NCBI RefSeq assembly: GCF_029854215.1
Contig: NZ_CP122961.1
Location: forward strand, 4,154,001-4,218,000
Source: Halomonas alkaliantarctica
GTDB taxonomy: Bacteria; Pseudomonadota; Gammaproteobacteria; Pseudomonadales; Halomonadaceae
Direction: 5' to 3'
Length of the DNA stretch: 64,000 nucleotides
Shown: piece after piece, positions 1 through 9,317 of the stretch
Layout of the letters: every line of letters begins with the position of its first letter
Position numbering within the stretch: position 1 is the first letter of the stretch
Position numbers and translations under genes: made by a program
Notes under the pieces: model-generated
What the model saw: the letters and a program-made list of their open reading frames with translations, nothing else
Database searches by the model: none
What the model was told of the DNA's origin: nothing

Positions 1-826
1 TTAGCACCTTCAACTCCACCGCGCAGCGGGTCGTCTCTGCCACTACGGATTTTGACGAGAGCGTATTAGCTTCGCGGTTGAGCTCCTGCATTAGGAAATC
101 CAGGCGTCGGCCTTTGGGGCCTTTCTGGGCAAGCTGGTGGCTCACTTCTTCGATATGCGCCGTTAGGCGGTCTAGCTCTTCATCCACATCGGCTTTTTGC
201 GCCACCAGCACCAGCTCGGCTTCCAGGCGCTGGGGGTCAAGTTCAGTCTTGGCGACTTCCAGGCGCTCCAGTAGTTGGGCACGCTGGCGCTCCAGAATCT
301 GCGGTAGCAGGCTGCGTACGGTGGCCACTTGCTCAGTCACCGCATCTAAGCGGGTGGTGATCATCTCGGCGAGCTTTTCGCCTTCACGGGCGCGGGCGTC
401 TATTAACTCATTTAGCGCTTGGTCGAACAGCGCTTTGGCGGCGGCTTTGATGACCTCTTGATCGAGATGCTGAGTTTCCATTACGCCGGGCTGGTTGAGG
501 AGCGCAAGCGTGGTGGGTGGCACGGCGGTAGGCACCTGCTGTTGTATGGCGGCTAAGGCATCGGCAATCTCTTTTAACCGCTGGGCATTCACCGCAGGCG
601 CTTGAGCGGTATCGGCGCTCTCAAACCGCACGCTGCACTCCACTTTGCCTCGGGCCAGGCGAGTACGCAGTGCTTCGCGCAGCACCGGCTCTAGGTCGCG
701 TAAACTTTCGTGTAGGCGAAAATGTGGCTCTAAGTAACGCTGATTCACCGAGCGAATTTCGACCTGCAGGGTGCCAAAGGGGGCGGCCTGCTCGGTACGG
801 GCGAAGGCGGTCATGCTGTGCGTCAT
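1..826 (-). CDS. yicC: YicC family endoribonuclease, C-terminus cut by window edge
   Basis: The minus-strand reading frame opens with ATG at 826 (MTHSMTAFAR) and stays open to base 1, giving 275 codons without a stop. It follows E. coli YicC throughout: N-terminal SMTA(F/Y)AR, the RSVNQRYLE block, RGKVEC, and the C-terminal LDFLMQELNREANTLSSKS stretch. About 16 residues are missing at the window edge. YicC proteins are cytoplasmic endoribonucleases that act on RNA, including the small RNA RyhB in E. coli. In E. coli yicC is divergent from rph; here rph is on the opposite strand but 7.7 kb away because a sugar transport cluster lies between them. Confidence 0.93.
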   Translation of the reverse strand, partial: MTHSMTAFARTEQAAPFGTLQVEIRSVNQRYLEPHFRLHESLRDLEPVLREALRTRLARGKVECSVRFESADTAQAPAVNAQRLKEIADALAAIQQQVPTAVPPTTLALLNQPGVMETQHLDQEVIKAAAKALFDQALNELIDARAREGEKLAEMITTRLDAVTEQVATVRSLLPQILERQRAQLLERLEVAKTELDPQRLEAELVLVAQKADVDEELDRLTAHIEEVSHQLAQKGPKGRRLDFLMQELNREANTLSSKSVVAETTRCAVELKVL

Positions 827-943
827 GGAAAAAACCTGTAGAGAGATTAGCGTGCTGGAAGTGTAGAGCATTCGCTAACACTCTTGTTTGAATTGACGCG
901 TCTATTTATTCGATACGCTGAATACTGAACCAGTGTACGAACA

Positions 944-1960
944 TCAAACACCCATGATGTCTGGCTGCACCTCAATAAGCAGACTGGCATCCGGCGATGG
1001 CGTATCCATCACCTCGAAGACGTGGTCGATCATCTCGCCCACATTTTGTCGTGCCATTATCAGGTGAGGGTGAAACGCAGCGGCCAGCGGGTCCCAGTCA
1101 AAGCAGCCAACAATCATATCGTCAAGCTGGTAACCGCCCCGCTGTAGCCAGCGCACGATCCCCTCAAGCGAAATCGTCGAGTTGACGAACATTGCGCTGG
1201 GAAGCGCGGTGCGGTGGCGCATATACGCCTCTAGCGCGACCTGGGCCTTATCGGCGGCATAGTCGCAGGGAATGATGTCTGCCTCAGAGGTGGAAAGCCC
1301 GCGTTCAGCGCGAGCCTGGGTGAATCCGGCAATCCGCTCGCGGGTATTGTGATCCTCCGCACGACCACCAATAAACAGGATGGTGTTGTCACTCGGCGTT
1401 AGGCTGGCTAGCTGATCAAGAATGGCGTGGGTCAGCTTTTGCGCGCCCTCTCGGTTATTGGAAATAATCGAGGGTGCCTTACCGCCGGGCAGATCCAGAT
1501 TGATACTCGCCACTCCGCTCTCGTCACACATCGCAGAGATCGTGTCGGGATCAGTCGCCCCGGTACTGACCAAACACTCGACCCGGTAGGCGAGCATCAT
1601 GCGCGCGGCCTCGCGCTCTTGGGTCGGGTCGCGGTTGGTACACGCAACAATTGCAAACAGCCCACGGCGCCTCGCCTGGGCTTCGAAATGCTGGGCTATC
1701 GAACTGAAATAGCGGTTGTCGTAAAGCGGCAGGATCATACCGATGATACCTGAGCGCTCGCGCCGCAAGGCACGGGCCTGCATGTTGGCCGAATAGCCTT
1801 CAGACTGGGCAAGGGAAAGAATTTTGTTAGCCAATTTTTTGCTGATACGACGCCGCTGCCAAGTGCCGTTGAGCACGGCACTGACGGTGCTAGGCGACGT
1901 TTCTGCCAACCTCGCTAAGTCGTAAATTGTCAGCCGCTTGGCTGAAGAGTCGCTAACCAC
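944..1960 (-). CDS. LacI family transcriptional regulator of the adjacent sugar importer
   Basis: A 338-residue protein with an N-terminal LacI helix-turn-helix (TIYDLARLAETSPSTVSAVL, about residues 11-30), a hinge region, and a periplasmic-binding-protein-like effector domain starting near IIGMILPLYDN. The start is GTG at 1960, supported by AAGGAG seven bases upstream. It is divergent from the sugar ABC importer and kinase genes starting at 2276, the usual place for a local repressor. A palindrome with the LacI core AAnCGnTT lies in the shared intergenic region at 2029-2046. The inducer is probably the transported sugar or its phosphate; its identity cannot be read from the sequence. Confidence 0.9.
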   Translation of the reverse strand: MVSDSSAKRLTIYDLARLAETSPSTVSAVLNGTWQRRRISKKLANKILSLAQSEGYSANMQARALRRERSGIIGMILPLYDNRYFSSIAQHFEAQARRRGLFAIVACTNRDPTQEREAARMMLAYRVECLVSTGATDPDTISAMCDESGVASINLDLPGGKAPSIISNNREGAQKLTHAILDQLASLTPSDNTILFIGGRAEDHNTRERIAGFTQARAERGLSTSEADIIPCDYAADKAQVALEAYMRHRTALPSAMFVNSTISLEGIVRWLQRGGYQLDDMIVGCFDWDPLAAAFHPHLIMARQNVGEMIDHVFEVMDTPSPDASLLIEVQPDIMGV

Positions 1961-2028
1961 CGGGCAGCTCCTTGCGATTAGATAAAAGTAGCATTGACGT
2001 GATGATGGAATAGATCAATCCTACACAT

Positions 2029-2046
2029 TGCACAACCGATTGTGCA
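2029..2046. promoter_or_regulatory. Candidate LacI-family operator
   Basis: TGCACAACCGATTGTGCA is symmetrical at 16 of 18 positions and contains AACCGATT, an exact match to the LacI/GalR family core AAnCGnTT with central CG. It lies 68 bases upstream of the regulator start and 229 bases before the importer. Eighteen-base palindromes of this form are typical family operators. Binding by the adjacent regulator is inferred. Confidence 0.65.
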
Positions 2047-2076
2047 TGCTCGTTTAAATGACAAAACCGATAGCGA

Positions 2077-2091
2077 TTAAGCATCGCTTAA
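2077..2091. promoter_or_regulatory. Inverted repeat in the lacI/importer intergenic region
   Basis: TTAAGC-ATC-GCTTAA is a perfect 6+3+6 inverted repeat 30 bases downstream of the LacI-type palindrome. It lacks the central CG of LacI operators, so it may bind another regulator or be chance. The remaining 1961-2275 region holds no gene; no convincing sigma-70 promoter could be picked out. Confidence 0.3.
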
Positions 2092-2275
2092 GTACCACTC
2101 AACGTATCCAGCACCGTGTAACGTTTTTATGCATTAAATTCCTATGCATTGTGAGCCTCGGAAGCGTCTGCGTCATTCCATTTGACCCTGGCGCAACGTA
2201 CAGCAGCACTATTAAAGCGCTTCAATGCACGCTATTTCACTGACTGGGTTAGCCAACAGCAAGCAGGAAATCACA

Positions 2276-3259
2276 ATGAAATACAAAGCACTTCTTACCG
2301 CGGCTACGCTAACAGGCATTATCGGCAGCGCCAGCGCAATGGCTCAAGAGCCTCCTACGATTGCCGTGGTCGCGAAGGTGGGTGGCATCCCCTGGTTCAA
2401 TGCCATGGAGATGGGCATTGAGCAGATGGGTGAAGAGCTGGGCGTCGAGGCCTATATGGTAGGCCCCACCAGCGCTGACCCGGCCCTGCAGGTACGCGCG
2501 ATTGAGGATTTGATCAGCCGGGGGGTTGATGTCATCGGCGTGGTGCCCAATGACCGTGAAGTACTTGAGCCGGTGCTTGAGCGCGCGCGTGAGCAGGGCA
2601 TTATTGTGCTCACCCACGAGAGCCCCGAGTCAGAGAATATCGATTATGACTTTGAAATGATTTCGGCGCAGCAGCTCGGCGAAGAGCACGCCAAACTGCT
2701 CGCGGAGACCACGGGGTGCGAAGGCTCCTACGCTGTCTATGTGGGCGGTCTAAGTGTGCCCGCACACAACGCCTGGGCGGATGCGGCGGTGAACTGGCTG
2801 GATGAAAACTGCGCAGGCTTGACCCAAGCGGCTGAACGTTTCGGTGTGGCTGAGAGCGTCGACGATAGCCGTAATACCACTCTTGACCTGCTGCGCGCTC
2901 ATGAAGACCTGGTCGGCATTATGTCATTTGGCAGCCAAGGCACCATCGGTGCCGCTCGTGCGGTTAAAGAGCGTGGTTTAGAGGGCGATGTCGCCGTCAT
3001 GGGGCTTTTCTCACCGGGTCAAGGGCGTCGTTTGGTACATGAAGGGGTTATCACAGGTGGTTTCCAATGGAGCCCACTGGAAGCAGGTAAAGCGTTCGTC
3101 GCCCTCGGTGAGATGCTCTATAACGGTGAAGAGATTACCGATGGGGCTGAGCTTCCGGTGCTAGGCGACATCACCCTGGACGGCCACACGATCTTTGCCT
3201 CGCAGCCACTGGAGCTCAATAAAGAAACCGTGGATGAGTTGGCAGAGCTTGGCCTTTAA
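2276..3259 (+). CDS. Sugar ABC transporter substrate-binding protein (LsrB/RhaS-like, periplasmic-binding class I)
   Basis: A 327-residue exported binding protein. The signal peptide MKYKALLTAATLTG...ASAMAQ ends around residue 23. The mature part has the class I sugar-binding fold: TIAVVAKVGGIPWFNAMEMG, then ADPALQVRAIEDLISRGVDVIGVVPND, as in AI-2- and rhamnose-binding relatives. ATG at 2276 is chosen because it begins a proper signal peptide and follows an AGGAAA ribosome site; an in-frame ATG at 2225 would put unrelated residues before the signal peptide. It is the first gene of the importer-kinase operon. The ligand is unknown; a pentose, pentulose or polyol would fit the downstream FGGY kinase. 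Confidence 0.88.
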   Translation: MKYKALLTAATLTGIIGSASAMAQEPPTIAVVAKVGGIPWFNAMEMGIEQMGEELGVEAYMVGPTSADPALQVRAIEDLISRGVDVIGVVPNDREVLEPVLERAREQGIIVLTHESPESENIDYDFEMISAQQLGEEHAKLLAETTGCEGSYAVYVGGLSVPAHNAWADAAVNWLDENCAGLTQAAERFGVAESVDDSRNTTLDLLRAHEDLVGIMSFGSQGTIGAARAVKERGLEGDVAVMGLFSPGQGRRLVHEGVITGGFQWSPLEAGKAFVALGEMLYNGEEITDGAELPVLGDITLDGHTIFASQPLELNKETVDELAELGL

Positions 3260-3352
3260 AACCGCGCTTATTCATTTGCTGTAAACGCTGCCGCGCTCAA
3301 TGAGCGCGGCAGTTATGTTAAGAGAGCCGTCATGTCTAGAGAGGAGCCGCCG

Positions 3353-4840
3353 ATGAGCGAGATCGCGATTCGAGCGCGTCATGTTAGCAAGGTATTCGGG
3401 CAAAGCCGGGTGCTGGATGATGTCGAATTCGAACTTCGCCGCGGTGAGGTCATGTGCCTGGCGGGCGAAAACGGCTGCGGCAAAAGTACGCTCATTAAAA
3501 TTATCAACGGCGTTTACAAGCCCGAGCCGGGTGTTGAGTTTACGTTTGGAGATGAAATCCTTTCTGTGATTAGCCCGCTGGAGGCACGCAGCCGAGGCAT
3601 CCATGTCATCTGGCAGGATCTGGCGCTCTTTCCACACCTCACTGTCGCGGAAAATATCGTCTTTGATGACTACGTTTCTAAGCCATGGCGGCCAATTTCG
3701 TATAAAAAAGCGCTGCAGCAATCACGCGAAATTATTCAGCAATTTGGTTTGAAACTAGATCCCACGGCCCGCGTTGAAGACCTTTCGATTGCCCACCGTC
3801 AGTTGGTCGCGATTTGCCGCGTGCTGCGTGCAGGTGCCAGCATTATTTTTATGGATGAGCCCACCGCCTCGCTCACCTACAAAGAGGTGCAGGCGCTATT
3901 GGCGATTACCCGCTCGCTGGCAGAAAAGGGCATTTCTATTGTGCTGGTCAGCCACCGCTTGGCGGAAGTGCTGGAGGTTTGCCAGCGGGTAACCGTACTG
4001 CGTAACGGCCAGTTGGTGGGCACCTACCCCACCGAGGGAATGACCCAGGCGCGGCTCTCCACGCTGATGACCGGCCTTGAGTTAGCGCTCACCCCCCGGG
4101 CTGAGACGCATAAAGGCGCACCGGTACTTGAGCTCAAGCAACTGACGCGTGCAGGCGAGTTTGCAGATATCTCTTTTACCCTGCACCGCGGGGAAATTCT
4201 TGGTTTAACCGGCTTGCTGGGCGCGGGGCGTACCGAACTCGCCCACACCATTTTTGGTATGACAAAGCCCACATCGGGCGAGATTCACAAGGATGGCCAG
4301 CCGCTCAAGCTACGCTCCAACCGCGACGCCGTGCGCCATAAGATCGCCTACCTCTCGGAAGACCGACTCCATCTTGGCCTGGTACAAAATCAGTCGATCA
4401 ATATGAATACCGCCGTCACAGTGCTACCGACGCTTGAGAAACCGCGTTTTTTTCTCTCTCCCCAGCGCATTAAGGCGCTCACCGCCCACTGGATAGAACG
4501 GCTTAAAACCAAGGTCAGTGATGCCGAACTGGCGGTCTCGTCGCTCTCTGGCGGCAACCAACAGCGCATTGCGCTTGCCAAGTGGCTGGCGACCGAACCT
4601 GACGTACTGATTCTCGACTGCCCAACGATTGGTGTCGATGTGGGGGCTAAAGCGGGGATCTTCGAGATCATCCGCGGTCTTGCCGACCAGGGTGTGGCGA
4701 TTATTTTGATCTCCGACGAAGCGGGGGAAATCTGGATGAATACAGACCGCGCGCTGGTACTGCGCGATGGGCGAATCTCTACCGAGGTGTTCCCCTCTGA
4801 AACAACGGAAGAAGCGCTGGAGGCGATCATCAATGCGTAA
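3353..4840 (+). CDS. Sugar ABC transporter ATP-binding protein with two nucleotide-binding domains (RbsA/MglA type)
   Basis: A 495-residue dual ATPase. The N-terminal half has a consensus Walker A (GENGCGKST, about 38-46) and Walker B with catalytic Glu (IIFMDEPT, about 165-171), but a weak signature (LSIAHRQ near 144-150). The C-terminal half has the opposite pattern: degenerate Walker A (LLGAGRTE), consensus signature LSGGNQQ (about 398-404), and a Walker B reading LILDCPT, so Cys423 replaces the catalytic Glu. One composite site therefore looks active and the other degenerate. ATG at 3353 is preferred over ATG at 3332 because GAGGAG lies seven bases before it. It would energise the two permeases that follow. 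Confidence 0.92.
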   Translation: MSEIAIRARHVSKVFGQSRVLDDVEFELRRGEVMCLAGENGCGKSTLIKIINGVYKPEPGVEFTFGDEILSVISPLEARSRGIHVIWQDLALFPHLTVAENIVFDDYVSKPWRPISYKKALQQSREIIQQFGLKLDPTARVEDLSIAHRQLVAICRVLRAGASIIFMDEPTASLTYKEVQALLAITRSLAEKGISIVLVSHRLAEVLEVCQRVTVLRNGQLVGTYPTEGMTQARLSTLMTGLELALTPRAETHKGAPVLELKQLTRAGEFADISFTLHRGEILGLTGLLGAGRTELAHTIFGMTKPTSGEIHKDGQPLKLRSNRDAVRHKIAYLSEDRLHLGLVQNQSINMNTAVTVLPTLEKPRFFLSPQRIKALTAHWIERLKTKVSDAELAVSSLSGGNQQRIALAKWLATEPDVLILDCPTIGVDVGAKAGIFEIIRGLADQGVAIILISDEAGEIWMNTDRALVLRDGRISTEVFPSETTEEALEAIINA

Positions 4841-5831
4841 TCTTTTATCGCGCACACGACTCGGCACCGAAGGGGTGCTGCTGGGCATTATTCTGGCGCT
4901 CTCGATAGTGCTGGCGCTGACCACCGACAGTTTCTTAAGCCTTCAGAACCTGTTTGACCTGCTCAACAATCAGTCGGTCAATATCATTTTTGCCGTGGGG
5001 CTGGTGGTCGTACTCATCGCGGGGGGCATTGATATCTCCTTCGCGGTGGCAGCGTCGGTGGTGCAGTACGTGGTGATGACTCTGCTCATCGAAACGCTGG
5101 GCGGCGGCAGCTGGGCACTGGGCATCATCCTCTCAATGCTCGTGGGCACCCTGCTGGGTCTGTTTAATGCGCTGCTGATTCACCGTTTTCGTATTGTTTC
5201 GATTATCGTCACTATCGGCACCTTTAACCTGTTTTTCGGGCTATTGATGTACTTCACGGGCGGGGTATCGATCTACGATATTCCCGACTGGCTCTACTAC
5301 TCCATTCCTCTGCTCGACCTACCCGCCGAGCGCGGCTCGGCCACGCTCTACTTCCCCGCTGCCGTCATGGCGGTCATGGTCATGCTCACTTGGTTCATTC
5401 TGGCTCGCACCGGCTTCGGCCGTGCGGTTTATGGTTTTGGCTCTAGCCCCGAGGCCGCGCGCCGTTCAGGCGTGAGTGTGTGGAAAATTCACGCCTTCGC
5501 TTACGGCTGGCTGGGGTTATGTGCAGGGGTTGCAGGCCTTATGCAGGCGCATATTGTGCAAGAGGTGGTGCCCAACGCCTTGATCGGCCAGGAACTGCCG
5601 ATTCTAGCCGCAGTAGTGCTGGGCGGCGCAACGCTGGGCGGCGGTCGAGGCTCAGTGCTTGGCGCCGTGCTGGGCGTGCTGCTGCTCGCCGTGGTGCAAA
5701 ACGGCCTTAACCTGCTAGGTGTAACGCCCTACGCTTTCCGCATGATTGTCGGGTTGATTATTTTGATCGCGATCACGACCAGTAATTTGGGCAACCTGTT
5801 GCCCCGTTCAACCAGGGCTAAAAACGTATGA
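4833..5831 (+). CDS. Sugar ABC transporter permease (RbsC-like), first of two
   Basis: A 332-residue, strongly hydrophobic inner-membrane protein of the BPD_transp_2 family, with about nine to ten membrane segments and the family region around AVVLGGATLGGGRGSVLGAVLG near the C-terminus. ATG at 4833 overlaps the ATPase stop by eight bases; upstream in-frame codons would only encode an arginine-rich extension read from inside the ATPase gene. It overlaps the next permease by four bases (ATGA), so the two subunits are probably translationally coupled and form the heterodimeric channel. Confidence 0.9.
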   Translation: MRNLLSRTRLGTEGVLLGIILALSIVLALTTDSFLSLQNLFDLLNNQSVNIIFAVGLVVVLIAGGIDISFAVAASVVQYVVMTLLIETLGGGSWALGIILSMLVGTLLGLFNALLIHRFRIVSIIVTIGTFNLFFGLLMYFTGGVSIYDIPDWLYYSIPLLDLPAERGSATLYFPAAVMAVMVMLTWFILARTGFGRAVYGFGSSPEAARRSGVSVWKIHAFAYGWLGLCAGVAGLMQAHIVQEVVPNALIGQELPILAAVVLGGATLGGGRGSVLGAVLGVLLLAVVQNGLNLLGVTPYAFRMIVGLIILIAITTSNLGNLLPRSTRAKNV

Positions 5832-6817
5832 ATAAGCCGCTGAACACGCCATCCAGTGCTGGCGTACGCCTGGGTGGCGATACCATCGAAGTGATGGCCA
5901 TGACGGCCCTTTTGATCTTCAGCATCGTGTTTTTCTCGTTGCTGGCCCCAGGGTTCCTCTCCGCAACGAATTTCAGCTCAATGTCGATGCAGTTGCCAGA
6001 GCTTGGTCTACTGTCGCTGGCAATGCTGGTACCGATTATTTCCGGCGGGCTAAACCTCTCGGTTACTTTTACCGCCAATATTGCCGGGCTCACCACCGCC
6101 TGGCTGGTGCAAGGGTTACTGGCCGGCATGGGGATTCTCAGTGTGCCGATGGCGATTATGGCCGGACTTGTCGTGGGTGCTGCCGCCGGCTTTTTAATCG
6201 GCGTTATCGTCGCCTATGTGGGCGCCCATCCCATTCTGGTGTCGCTAGGTGCGATGATTTTTCTCCAGGGTGTGGGCGAGTTTTTAACTCGCGGCGGCGG
6301 TATTTCAGGTATGCCTGAGGTATTTCAAACCATCGGTAGCGGAAACTTTCTGGGCGTGCCAATTCCCATGTTGATCTTTCTCGGCGCCGCCGCTGGGCTG
6401 ATGTACGTGATGCACTTTACCCGCACGGGTTTCTCAATCTACATGCTCGGGTCTAATCCCCGTGCTACCGAGTACTCGGGCATTAACGTCAAGCGCGTGC
6501 TGATCACCGTCTACACGATTTCCGGTCTGCTCGCTGGCCTCGCGGGTATGGTGATGCTCGCCCGCTTTAACTCCGTACGTGTAGGCCACGGCGAGAGTTA
6601 CCTGCTGATTACCGTGCTGGCCTGTTTTCTGGCCGGGGCGAACCCCTTTGGCGGCTTTGGCCGCGTCCTCCCCCTGGTGCTGGGCTTGATGAGCCTGCAA
6701 GTAATTGCCTCGGGCATGAACCTGATGGGCGCCAGCCAACACCTGGCCACCGCGGTGTGGGGTGCTTTTCTAATTATAGTAATGGCACTGCGTATGCCGT
6801 TTATTAAACAGTCTTGA
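5828..6817 (+). CDS. Sugar ABC transporter permease (RbsC-like), second of two
   Basis: A 329-residue multi-pass inner-membrane protein homologous to the preceding permease. Visible family regions include VPIISGGLNLSV in the first third, YMLGSNPRATEYSGINV in the middle, and FLAGANPFGGFGRVLPLVLG near the end. The start overlaps the upstream stop as ATGA. With the partner permease, dual ATPase and binding protein it completes a class I sugar importer. Twelve bases separate it from the kinase gene. Confidence 0.9.
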   Translation: MNKPLNTPSSAGVRLGGDTIEVMAMTALLIFSIVFFSLLAPGFLSATNFSSMSMQLPELGLLSLAMLVPIISGGLNLSVTFTANIAGLTTAWLVQGLLAGMGILSVPMAIMAGLVVGAAAGFLIGVIVAYVGAHPILVSLGAMIFLQGVGEFLTRGGGISGMPEVFQTIGSGNFLGVPIPMLIFLGAAAGLMYVMHFTRTGFSIYMLGSNPRATEYSGINVKRVLITVYTISGLLAGLAGMVMLARFNSVRVGHGESYLLITVLACFLAGANPFGGFGRVLPLVLGLMSLQVIASGMNLMGASQHLATAVWGAFLIIVMALRMPFIKQS

Positions 6818-6829
6818 GTAAGGTTTTCC

Positions 6830-8386
6830 ATGAGTCACCAAGAACATGTTCTAGGCATTGATATCGGCACTGGCAGCGCCCGGGCAGGCATTTTCACGCC
6901 GGATGGCGTGATGCTGGCCGAAGCGAAAACACCGATTGCCATGCATCGTCCTGCCGAGCATCACGTCGAGCAAAGCTCAACGGATATCTGGCGCGCTGTA
7001 TGCAGCGCGACGCGGCGCGCCCGCGAGGCTGCCGGTGTGACGTCCGATTCCATCACCAGCATGTCGGTAAGCGCCACCTGCTCATTGGTGCTCCTTGATC
7101 AGCAGGATAAGCCGCTAGCGCTTTCACCGGGCGATGAGGCGTGGAATATCATCGTGTGGATGGATCACCGGGCAACCTTAGAAGCCGCTGAGTGCACGGC
7201 TACAAAGGGAGCACCGCTGCGCAACCTGGGTGGCGTCATGTCTCCAGAGATGCAGATGCCTAAGCTCATGTGGTTGAAGCGGCATCGGCCCGAGCTTTAC
7301 GCCCAGATTGGCTACGCAGGTGATCTAGGCGACTGGCTTGGCTTTAAGTGCACCGGCTCTCTTGAGCGCTCGGTCTGCATGCTCTCCTGCAAGTGGACAT
7401 TTGACCCTCGCCCTGGACATGGCTGGGATCATGCCTTCCTAAAGCAGATCGATATGCAGGATGTACTGGAGTGCGCCCGACTGCCCGAACAAGCCCTTCC
7501 CGTGGGCGTAGCACTTGGGCAGTTGACCGAAGAAGCCGCCGATGACTTGGGACTGACGACTCGGTGTACCTTCGCAGTGGGCATGATTGATGCCTATGCC
7601 GGTGCGCTTGGCACGCTAGGCAGAAGCCTCGCTGATGCGCCCGAGCGCCGCCTTGCCGTGATTGGCGGCACTTCCACCTGTCATATTGGCGCCCTGCCCG
7701 TGCGGCGAGAGGTACCCGGCGTGTGGGGCCCCTATCCGGGAGCGCTATGCAATGGTTTTGTCGCCAACGAAGGAGGGCAAAGCATTACCGGCGCTCTTCT
7801 AGATCACTTGGCGGCACTATTTTCAGCCAGCAGTGAATTCGGCGACGATCTTCACGGCGCGTTATCCGACCTTCTACTCGAACGCTTGGCAGCCGGTGAC
7901 CCTGCCCCTGACACCCATGTTTGTCCTGACTTCATTGGCAACCGCTCGCCATTGGCCGATCCGAAAATTCGCGGCACCATCACAGGATTGACCCTTGATA
8001 CGCCTCGCGAGAGCTTCATCAAGGTCTATTGGGCGGCAGCCACCTCGCTGGTTTACGGCACCCGCGCCATCATAGAGCGTATGAATGCCCATGGTTATGC
8101 CATCGATACCCTGCACCTCAGTGGAGGACATGGACGTTCAGCGCTATTACGCAAGCTCTATGCCGACGGTACCGGTTGTCAGGTTGTGCTGGCGGATGCG
8201 CCGGAACCCGTGCTTCTTGGGGTAGCCGTGGCGGCCCTGGCTGCTCAGGCCAATGGTGAGGTGCTCAGTGTTGCCAGTGGCCTCTCCCCAGGCGAACAAA
8301 CATTAGCGCCCGACCAGGCAATGCAAGCGCTGCACACTGCGCGTTACGCCGCTTTCAAGAAACTTTACGAAGGGCGTCTAGACTGA
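6830..8386 (+). CDS. FGGY family carbohydrate kinase, probably D-ribulokinase-like
   Basis: A 518-residue sugar kinase of the ASKHA fold. The N-terminal phosphate-binding loop is GIDIGTGSARAGIF (residues 9-22). VWMDHRA follows the substrate region, GMIDAYAGALGTLG and GGTSTCHIG form the middle ATP-site elements, and LHLSGGHGRSALLRKLYADGTG the C-terminal one. Overall it resembles the FGGY branch that includes D-ribulokinases (YpCarbK/human FGGY group) more than xylulokinase or glycerol kinase. It phosphorylates the imported sugar in the cytoplasm. No dehydrogenase or isomerase follows, so the product must enter central metabolism through enzymes encoded elsewhere. The exact substrate is not settled. 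Confidence 0.87.
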   Translation: MSHQEHVLGIDIGTGSARAGIFTPDGVMLAEAKTPIAMHRPAEHHVEQSSTDIWRAVCSATRRAREAAGVTSDSITSMSVSATCSLVLLDQQDKPLALSPGDEAWNIIVWMDHRATLEAAECTATKGAPLRNLGGVMSPEMQMPKLMWLKRHRPELYAQIGYAGDLGDWLGFKCTGSLERSVCMLSCKWTFDPRPGHGWDHAFLKQIDMQDVLECARLPEQALPVGVALGQLTEEAADDLGLTTRCTFAVGMIDAYAGALGTLGRSLADAPERRLAVIGGTSTCHIGALPVRREVPGVWGPYPGALCNGFVANEGGQSITGALLDHLAALFSASSEFGDDLHGALSDLLLERLAAGDPAPDTHVCPDFIGNRSPLADPKIRGTITGLTLDTPRESFIKVYWAAATSLVYGTRAIIERMNAHGYAIDTLHLSGGHGRSALLRKLYADGTGCQVVLADAPEPVLLGVAVAALAAQANGEVLSVASGLSPGEQTLAPDQAMQALHTARYAAFKKLYEGRLD

Positions 8387-8498
8387 CACAACCAACCTAC
8401 TTCAAGACGCTAGCTGGAGGTTAAGCCCATCAGCGCACGCCCAGACGTGTACAATGGAGGGCTTTTCCTAGTTGTGCGTTTATTGAGAGGTACTATTT

Positions 8499-9248
8499 GT
8501 GAGCAGTGCTAAGCGTCCTGATGTTGTGCGCCCCAGCGGTCGCGAAGCCGACCAGCTCCGTGAGATTCGCCTGACCCGTGATTATACCCGCCATGCGGAA
8601 GGCTCCGTCCTGGTGGAGTTTGGCGATACCAAAGTGCTATGTAATGCCAGCGTAGAGGCCGGAGTGCCGCGCTGGCTGCGCGGTAAGAATCAGGGCTGGG
8701 TAACGGCTGAGTACGGCATGTTGCCCCGCGCGACCCACACCCGTAGTGACCGTGAAGCGACCCGCGGCAAGCAAGGTGGCCGCACGCTGGAAATTCAGCG
8801 CTTGATAGGCCGCAGCCTGCGCGCCGCGGTAAATTTAAAGAAGTTGGGTGAGTTCACCATTACCGTGGATTGCGATGTGATCCAGGCCGATGGCGGTACC
8901 CGCACCGCGGCGATTACCGGTGGCTGCGTGGCGCTGATCGATGCGATTCGTTATCTGCAGCGCGAGAAAAAGATCAAAGCCGACCCTTTCAAGCAGTTGG
9001 TAAGCGCCATTTCCGTAGGCATCTATAAAGGTGTACCGGTGCTGGATCTGGACTACCCGGAAGACAGCAAGGCCGATACCGACCTGAACGTGGTAATGAC
9101 GGAAAGCGGCGAGCTGATCGAAGTGCAGGGCACCGCCGAAGCAGGTGCGTTCACTCGAGCCGAGCTAAACGGCATGCTCGATTTGGCCGAGAAGGCAGGC
9201 GATACGCTTCGCGACCATCAGCGCGAAGCGCTGGGTATTCGAGGGTAG
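8499..9248 (+). CDS. rph: Ribonuclease PH
   Basis: A 249-residue phosphorolytic 3'-5' exoribonuclease that trims tRNA 3' ends, close to E. coli RNase PH. Visible motifs are [13 protein letters not shown] at the N-terminus, the [19 protein letters not shown] block, [27 protein letters not shown], and [18 protein letters not shown] with the active-site Asp residues. The start is GTG at 8499, with GAGAGG nine bases upstream. A TACAAT sequence at 8450-8455 could be a -10 element but no good -35 is seen. The gene normally neighbours yicC and pyrE; here accessory operons separate it from both. Confidence 0.96.
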   Translation: MSSAKRPDVVRPSGREADQLREIRLTRDYTRHAEGSVLVEFGDTKVLCNASVEAGVPRWLRGKNQGWVTAEYGMLPRATHTRSDREATRGKQGGRTLEIQRLIGRSLRAAVNLKKLGEFTITVDCDVIQADGGTRTAAITGGCVALIDAIRYLQREKKIKADPFKQLVSAISVGIYKGVPVLDLDYPEDSKADTDLNVVMTESGELIEVQGTAEAGAFTRAELNGMLDLAEKAGDTLRDHQREALGIRG

Positions 9249-9292
9249 TTTAAACGTCCTATCCAGCTTGAACAGGAGTGTGCCAATTCTCT

Positions 9293-9317
9293 ATCACCCC
9301 GTCACTAACGGGGTGAT
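9293..9317 (+). terminator. Hairpin downstream of rph, possible terminator
   Basis: ATCACCCCGT and ACGGGGTGAT form a 10-bp stem around a 5-base loop, 45 bases after the rph stop. The following bases (GCTCCTGCTTTTCG) have only a short T run, so termination is plausible but not certain. From here to 9640 no gene is seen; the stretch 9470-9630 is markedly A+T-rich and is treated as the 5' region of the amide operon. Confidence 0.5.

Noticed and set aside
78-461. Plus-strand open frame of 127 codons near the window start
   Set aside because: It is antisense to yicC, very rich in Ser and Arg, and has no recognisable motif.
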